In this document: positions 6,310 to 8,543 of the stretch, piece by piece
Layout: each line of letters opens with the position of its first letter
Position numbering within the stretch: position 1 is the stretch's first letter
Assembly: GCA_964643325.1 (NCBI GenBank)
Contig: CAZXSE010000033.1
Location: 1 to 8,543, forward strand
Length of the DNA stretch: 8,543 nucleotides
Direction: 5' to 3'
Source: Fredricksoniimonas sp964643325
GTDB taxonomy: Bacteria > Omnitrophota > Gorgyraeia > Zapsychrales > Fredricksoniimonadaceae
Position numbers and translations under genes: made by a program
The notes under the pieces: model-generated
What the model was told of the DNA's origin: nothing
Databases searched by the model: none
Seen by the model: only the letters and a program-made list of their open reading frames with translations

Positions 6310-7098
6310 ATGCGCATCATATTTTATGTGTTGTTCTTTATTTTCATGGCAGATGTCCACGCCGCCGAGATCATTAATATCAATTATAAATACAAGATCG
6401 CGTTCACTGACCTTACGGAGAATGATGTCAAGCCTGGGGATATTATTCATGTGACGGGGCCCGACGGCAGGGATATTCCGCTCAAGGTCCTGGAAACGTT
6501 CCCGGTCATGTCCAAGGTGTCGTCGCCCGACGGGGCGAATGCCCTGACAGAGGAACAGTTCAAGGCGATCACGGTCGGCAGCCCTGTTGTGGTTGACAGA
6601 GCCAGGGCTGGCGCGGCCCCTGCTGTGGCTGAGGCCGACGATGAAAAGCTCGTTCATGTGGAAAGTTTTTCTCCAGGCATGCCGCCGGTGCAGCAGGCGG
6701 CCCCCGCGCTCGTGCCGTACGAGGTCGAGCCTGATCCGCGTGAACGCACAGCGCTGCTCGAGAAGCGGCTTGATCAGATGATGGCCAATAATGTTCAACT
6801 GGCCGAGAACATCACGCAATTGATGGCGGAAAAGAGCGCGGCCGAGGCGATCGCCCGTAACAAGGAGGCCGAAGCTGCGGCGGCGCGCAAAAAGGCCGCT
6901 TCGGTGGCCCAGACCAACGAAGACCTTCTTGAGCGGCTCGGCAATCTGGAGGCCGCGTCAATGGAGTTCGACCAGGAAAGAACGGCACAGCAGAAAAAGA
7001 TCGCGGAACTGGAAAGCAAGATCGGAGAGCTCAGGAAGAAGCTCGCCAAAATGGTTGATATCGTCAACACCAATACGAAGGCCTATGAAAAACAATAA
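6310..7098 (+). CDS. Exported protein: small beta domain plus C-terminal coiled coil
   Basis: A 262-residue protein. Residues 1-18 form a Sec signal peptide: one basic residue, a hydrophobic core and a V-H-A site, with cleavage expected before A19. Residues 20-97 look like a compact beta-rich domain with K41-P42-G43-D44 followed by I45-I46-H47-V48 and a second V-x-G-x-P-V-V-V strand (about 88-95). This is reminiscent of small barrel domains in some envelope proteins, but I do not recognise a named family. A flexible linker rich in Ala and Pro (about 98-142) leads to a long charged helix (about 145-258) with heptad-like spacing, probably a coiled coil. AGGGA at 6299-6303 precedes ATG 6310 at good distance. 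The gene overlaps the next one by 14 nt. Both are exported coiled-coil proteins, so a hetero-oligomer or shared envelope structure is plausible. Function unknown. Confidence 0.75.
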   Translation: MRIIFYVLFFIFMADVHAAEIININYKYKIAFTDLTENDVKPGDIIHVTGPDGRDIPLKVLETFPVMSKVSSPDGANALTEEQFKAITVGSPVVVDRARAGAAPAVAEADDEKLVHVESFSPGMPPVQQAAPALVPYEVEPDPRERTALLEKRLDQMMANNVQLAENITQLMAEKSAAEAIARNKEAEAAAARKKAASVAQTNEDLLERLGNLEAASMEFDQERTAQQKKIAELESKIGELRKKLAKMVDIVNTNTKAYEKQ

Positions 7099-8543
7099 AC
7101 CACTCTCACTTTTGATCGTAGCCGCTTTTCTTGCAACCAGCATGCCGCAGTCCTGTGTGTTCGCGGATGATCTCGACGGGGTTGTTCGTAAAGACGAGAT
7201 CTTTTTCTTACAGCAGGACTTAAAGGACCTTCAGGGCAAGTTGTCGTCGAAGCAGGCGGAGCTGTCGAAAGCGCTGGCCGATGCGGATGCCGCGCGTGCC
7301 TTGCTTGATATTGCGCAGACCGAAAGGACATTGCTGCAAGCGCGGGTGGATAAACTTCAAAAAAGCCTTTTTGACCAGGAGCGGGCAGTGGCTGCGCAGG
7401 ATGATCAGCTCGCGCAGCAAAACGAGCAGCAATTGCGGCAATTACAGCAGGAGTTGGGCGTCACGCGGTTGACTCTCGCGGAGAAAGACGCCAAGATCGC
7501 GCAGTCCATGGTCCTGCGGGATGATCTGTTGCGGCAGTTTGACGCGGTCAAGGCGGAAAGGGATCGTTCGCTCGTCGATGTGAAGGCTGCGCAGCAGCAA
7601 TTGGCGGTTGTTAAGGCGGATGCTGACGCGCGCGTGGCCCAGGAAAAGGCGATCGCGACGCAAAAAGCCAATGATCTTCAGGCGCGCCTGACCGCGGAGC
7701 AGTCCCTGTCGCAGGAAAAAGTGAAACAGGCGGTCGCGGCCCAGGAAGTCAAGATGCAGAAAGCGATCGAAGATGCCCGGGCTCAGGTTGTGGCCCAGGA
7801 AGAGAAGATCGCCCAGGTGAAAAAAGCAGCGCAGGCCGAGGCGCAGGTGTTGAGGGCGGAGTACGAACGAAAGATCGAAAATTTGCAGCTGGACCTTGCG
7901 CGTGAAAAGAATGCCGCCAGGGAGTCGACGGTCAAGGCGGACGCGCGTGTTAATAAAGAAGTTGCTGCGGCGAATTCCCGGATGCAGCAATTGATCGACG
8001 CGGCGCAGGCGGATGCTGCCGCAGCCACGGTCAAAGCGCAAGAACAGATCAAGAAAGCCAAGGATGACGCGGCTGTGGAATTGGCGCGCATGCGTGATGA
8101 GCTTGAGAAGACCAAAGCTGCCGTGCCGGAGATGATCGCCAAGGACCGGGGATCTCTCGAGGACCAGGTAAAGATCCTTGAAGCCCAGCATGCGGGTGCC
8201 GTTGAGGCCGGGAAACAGGCTGTGGCAACGGTGCGCGCCGAGGGTGATCAGGCATTGGCGGCGGTACGTCAGGAGCTTGCCACGCTGCAGGCTTCTGTAT
8301 CGGAGAAAGTGCAGGCGGCTCAAGCAAAGGCTGCAGCGGCCGCGGCGAAGAATGAAGATGCCTTGAAAGGCAAGATCGCGACATTACAGCAGCAACTTGA
8401 TGCCGTTAATGCATCCGTTCCCACGAAAGTCGCGGAGGCCAGGCAGCCCCTCGAGGATAAGATCGCCGCACTTAATGCGCAGGTCCAGGAGGTTCAGGCA
8501 AGCATCCCGACTCGTGTTGCCAAAGAACGCACACCGCTTGAGC
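7085..8543 (+). CDS. Exported long coiled-coil protein, 3' end outside window
   Basis: Partial gene: 486 complete codons from ATG 7085 with no stop to the window edge. The start overlaps the end of the previous gene by 14 nt in another frame, with GAAGG at 7077-7081 as the ribosome site, indicating translational coupling. Residues 1-27 are a signal peptide: K2, K5, a hydrophobic core 8-18 and a V-F-A site before D28. C24 is preceded by P-Q-S, which is not a lipobox. From about residue 36 on, the protein is almost wholly Ala, Gln, Glu, Lys, Asp, Leu and Val. There is no proline between P21 and P348 and almost no aromatic residues, the signature of a long helical rod. From residue 332 a 29-residue unit recurs with V-P at a fixed place. 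The final size, any anchor domain and the function cannot be seen. It could be an envelope spacer, a surface fibre stalk or part of a very large protein. Confidence 0.85.
   Translation, partial: MKNNKPLSLLIVAAFLATSMPQSCVFADDLDGVVRKDEIFFLQQDLKDLQGKLSSKQAELSKALADADAARALLDIAQTERTLLQARVDKLQKSLFDQERAVAAQDDQLAQQNEQQLRQLQQELGVTRLTLAEKDAKIAQSMVLRDDLLRQFDAVKAERDRSLVDVKAAQQQLAVVKADADARVAQEKAIATQKANDLQARLTAEQSLSQEKVKQAVAAQEVKMQKAIEDARAQVVAQEEKIAQVKKAAQAEAQVLRAEYERKIENLQLDLAREKNAARESTVKADARVNKEVAAANSRMQQLIDAAQADAAAATVKAQEQIKKAKDDAAVELARMRDELEKTKAAVPEMIAKDRGSLEDQVKILEAQHAGAVEAGKQAVATVRAEGDQALAAVRQELATLQASVSEKVQAAQAKAAAAAAKNEDALKGKIATLQQQLDAVNASVPTKVAEARQPLEDKIAALNAQVQEVQASIPTRVAKERTPLE
8078..8542 (+). repeat. 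29-residue (87-nt) protein repeats in the coiled-coil gene
   Basis: Four units align without gaps: 8078-8164, 8252-8338, 8372-8458 and 8459-8542, the last cut by the window end. Shared positions are a hydrophobic residue at 2, L or V at 5 or 9, A at 14, S or A at 15, V or I at 16, P at 17 (S in unit 2), V or I at 20, R at 24 (Q in unit 2) and, in three units, L27-E28. The two last units are directly adjacent. Between units 1 and 2 lies a stretch of exactly 29 residues that no longer shows the motif. An 11-residue insert separates units 2 and 3. The regular proline suggests helical segments with periodic breaks. Confidence 0.7.

Noticed and set aside
7085..7171. Lipoprotein signal in the long coiled-coil protein (C24)
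   Set aside because: The residues before the cysteine are P-Q-S, which do not fit a lipobox, while V-F-A at 25-27 fits a standard signal peptidase site.
7442..8323. A 293-codon open frame on the minus strand inside the coiled-coil gene
   Set aside because: Its translation is Arg-, Leu- and His-rich without domain features. It mirrors a low-complexity coding strand poor in codons that read as stops in antisense.

Overview
The window is bacterial chromosomal DNA, GC-rich in the genes (mid-50s percent by eye) with AT-rich intergenic gaps. Every convincing gene is on the + strand. The exported proteins with Sec-type signal peptides suggest a diderm, probably uncultivated, lineage. A candidate phylum such as Omnitrophota would fit the mix of GT-C membrane enzymes and long periplasmic coiled coils, but that is an inference from gene style. 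No gene here is a taxonomic marker.

Layout. (1) Positions 3-76 hold a complete tRNA-Gln(CUG) with encoded CCA, followed by a strong intrinsic terminator (88-127). A 13-bp inverted copy of the tRNA 3' end lies beyond it (138-150). Next come two near-identical 26-nt palindromes (148-173 and 185-210) that differ by paired, compensatory substitutions. (2) 306-881 encodes a small CheX/CheC-like protein that lacks the glutamate of the phosphatase motif. (3) 939-6154 is a tight run of three large polytopic membrane proteins of the GT-C glycosyltransferase type. The second and third are tandem diverged paralogues. A five-codon minigene with a good Shine-Dalgarno sits just upstream of the first. (4) After an AT-rich gap of about 155 bp with a candidate terminator and promoter, two overlapping genes (6310-7098 and 7085 to the window edge) encode exported coiled-coil proteins. 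The last one runs off the window still open and enters a 29-residue tandem repeat at its visible end.

How the genes work together. The three GT-C proteins probably use polyprenyl-phosphate-linked sugars on the outer face of the cytoplasmic membrane to modify a surface polymer, lipid or protein; donor and acceptor cannot be read from the sequence. The two coiled-coil genes overlap by 14 nt and are probably co-translated, which suggests partner periplasmic or envelope proteins. The CheX-like gene may share a transcript with the first GT-C gene (57-nt gap), but nothing here shows a functional link.

No complete new defence or mobile system is visible. The least explained parts are the palindrome pair with covarying bases, the inverted copy of the tRNA 3' end, the tandem GT-C paralogues and the repeat-bearing coiled-coil gene.
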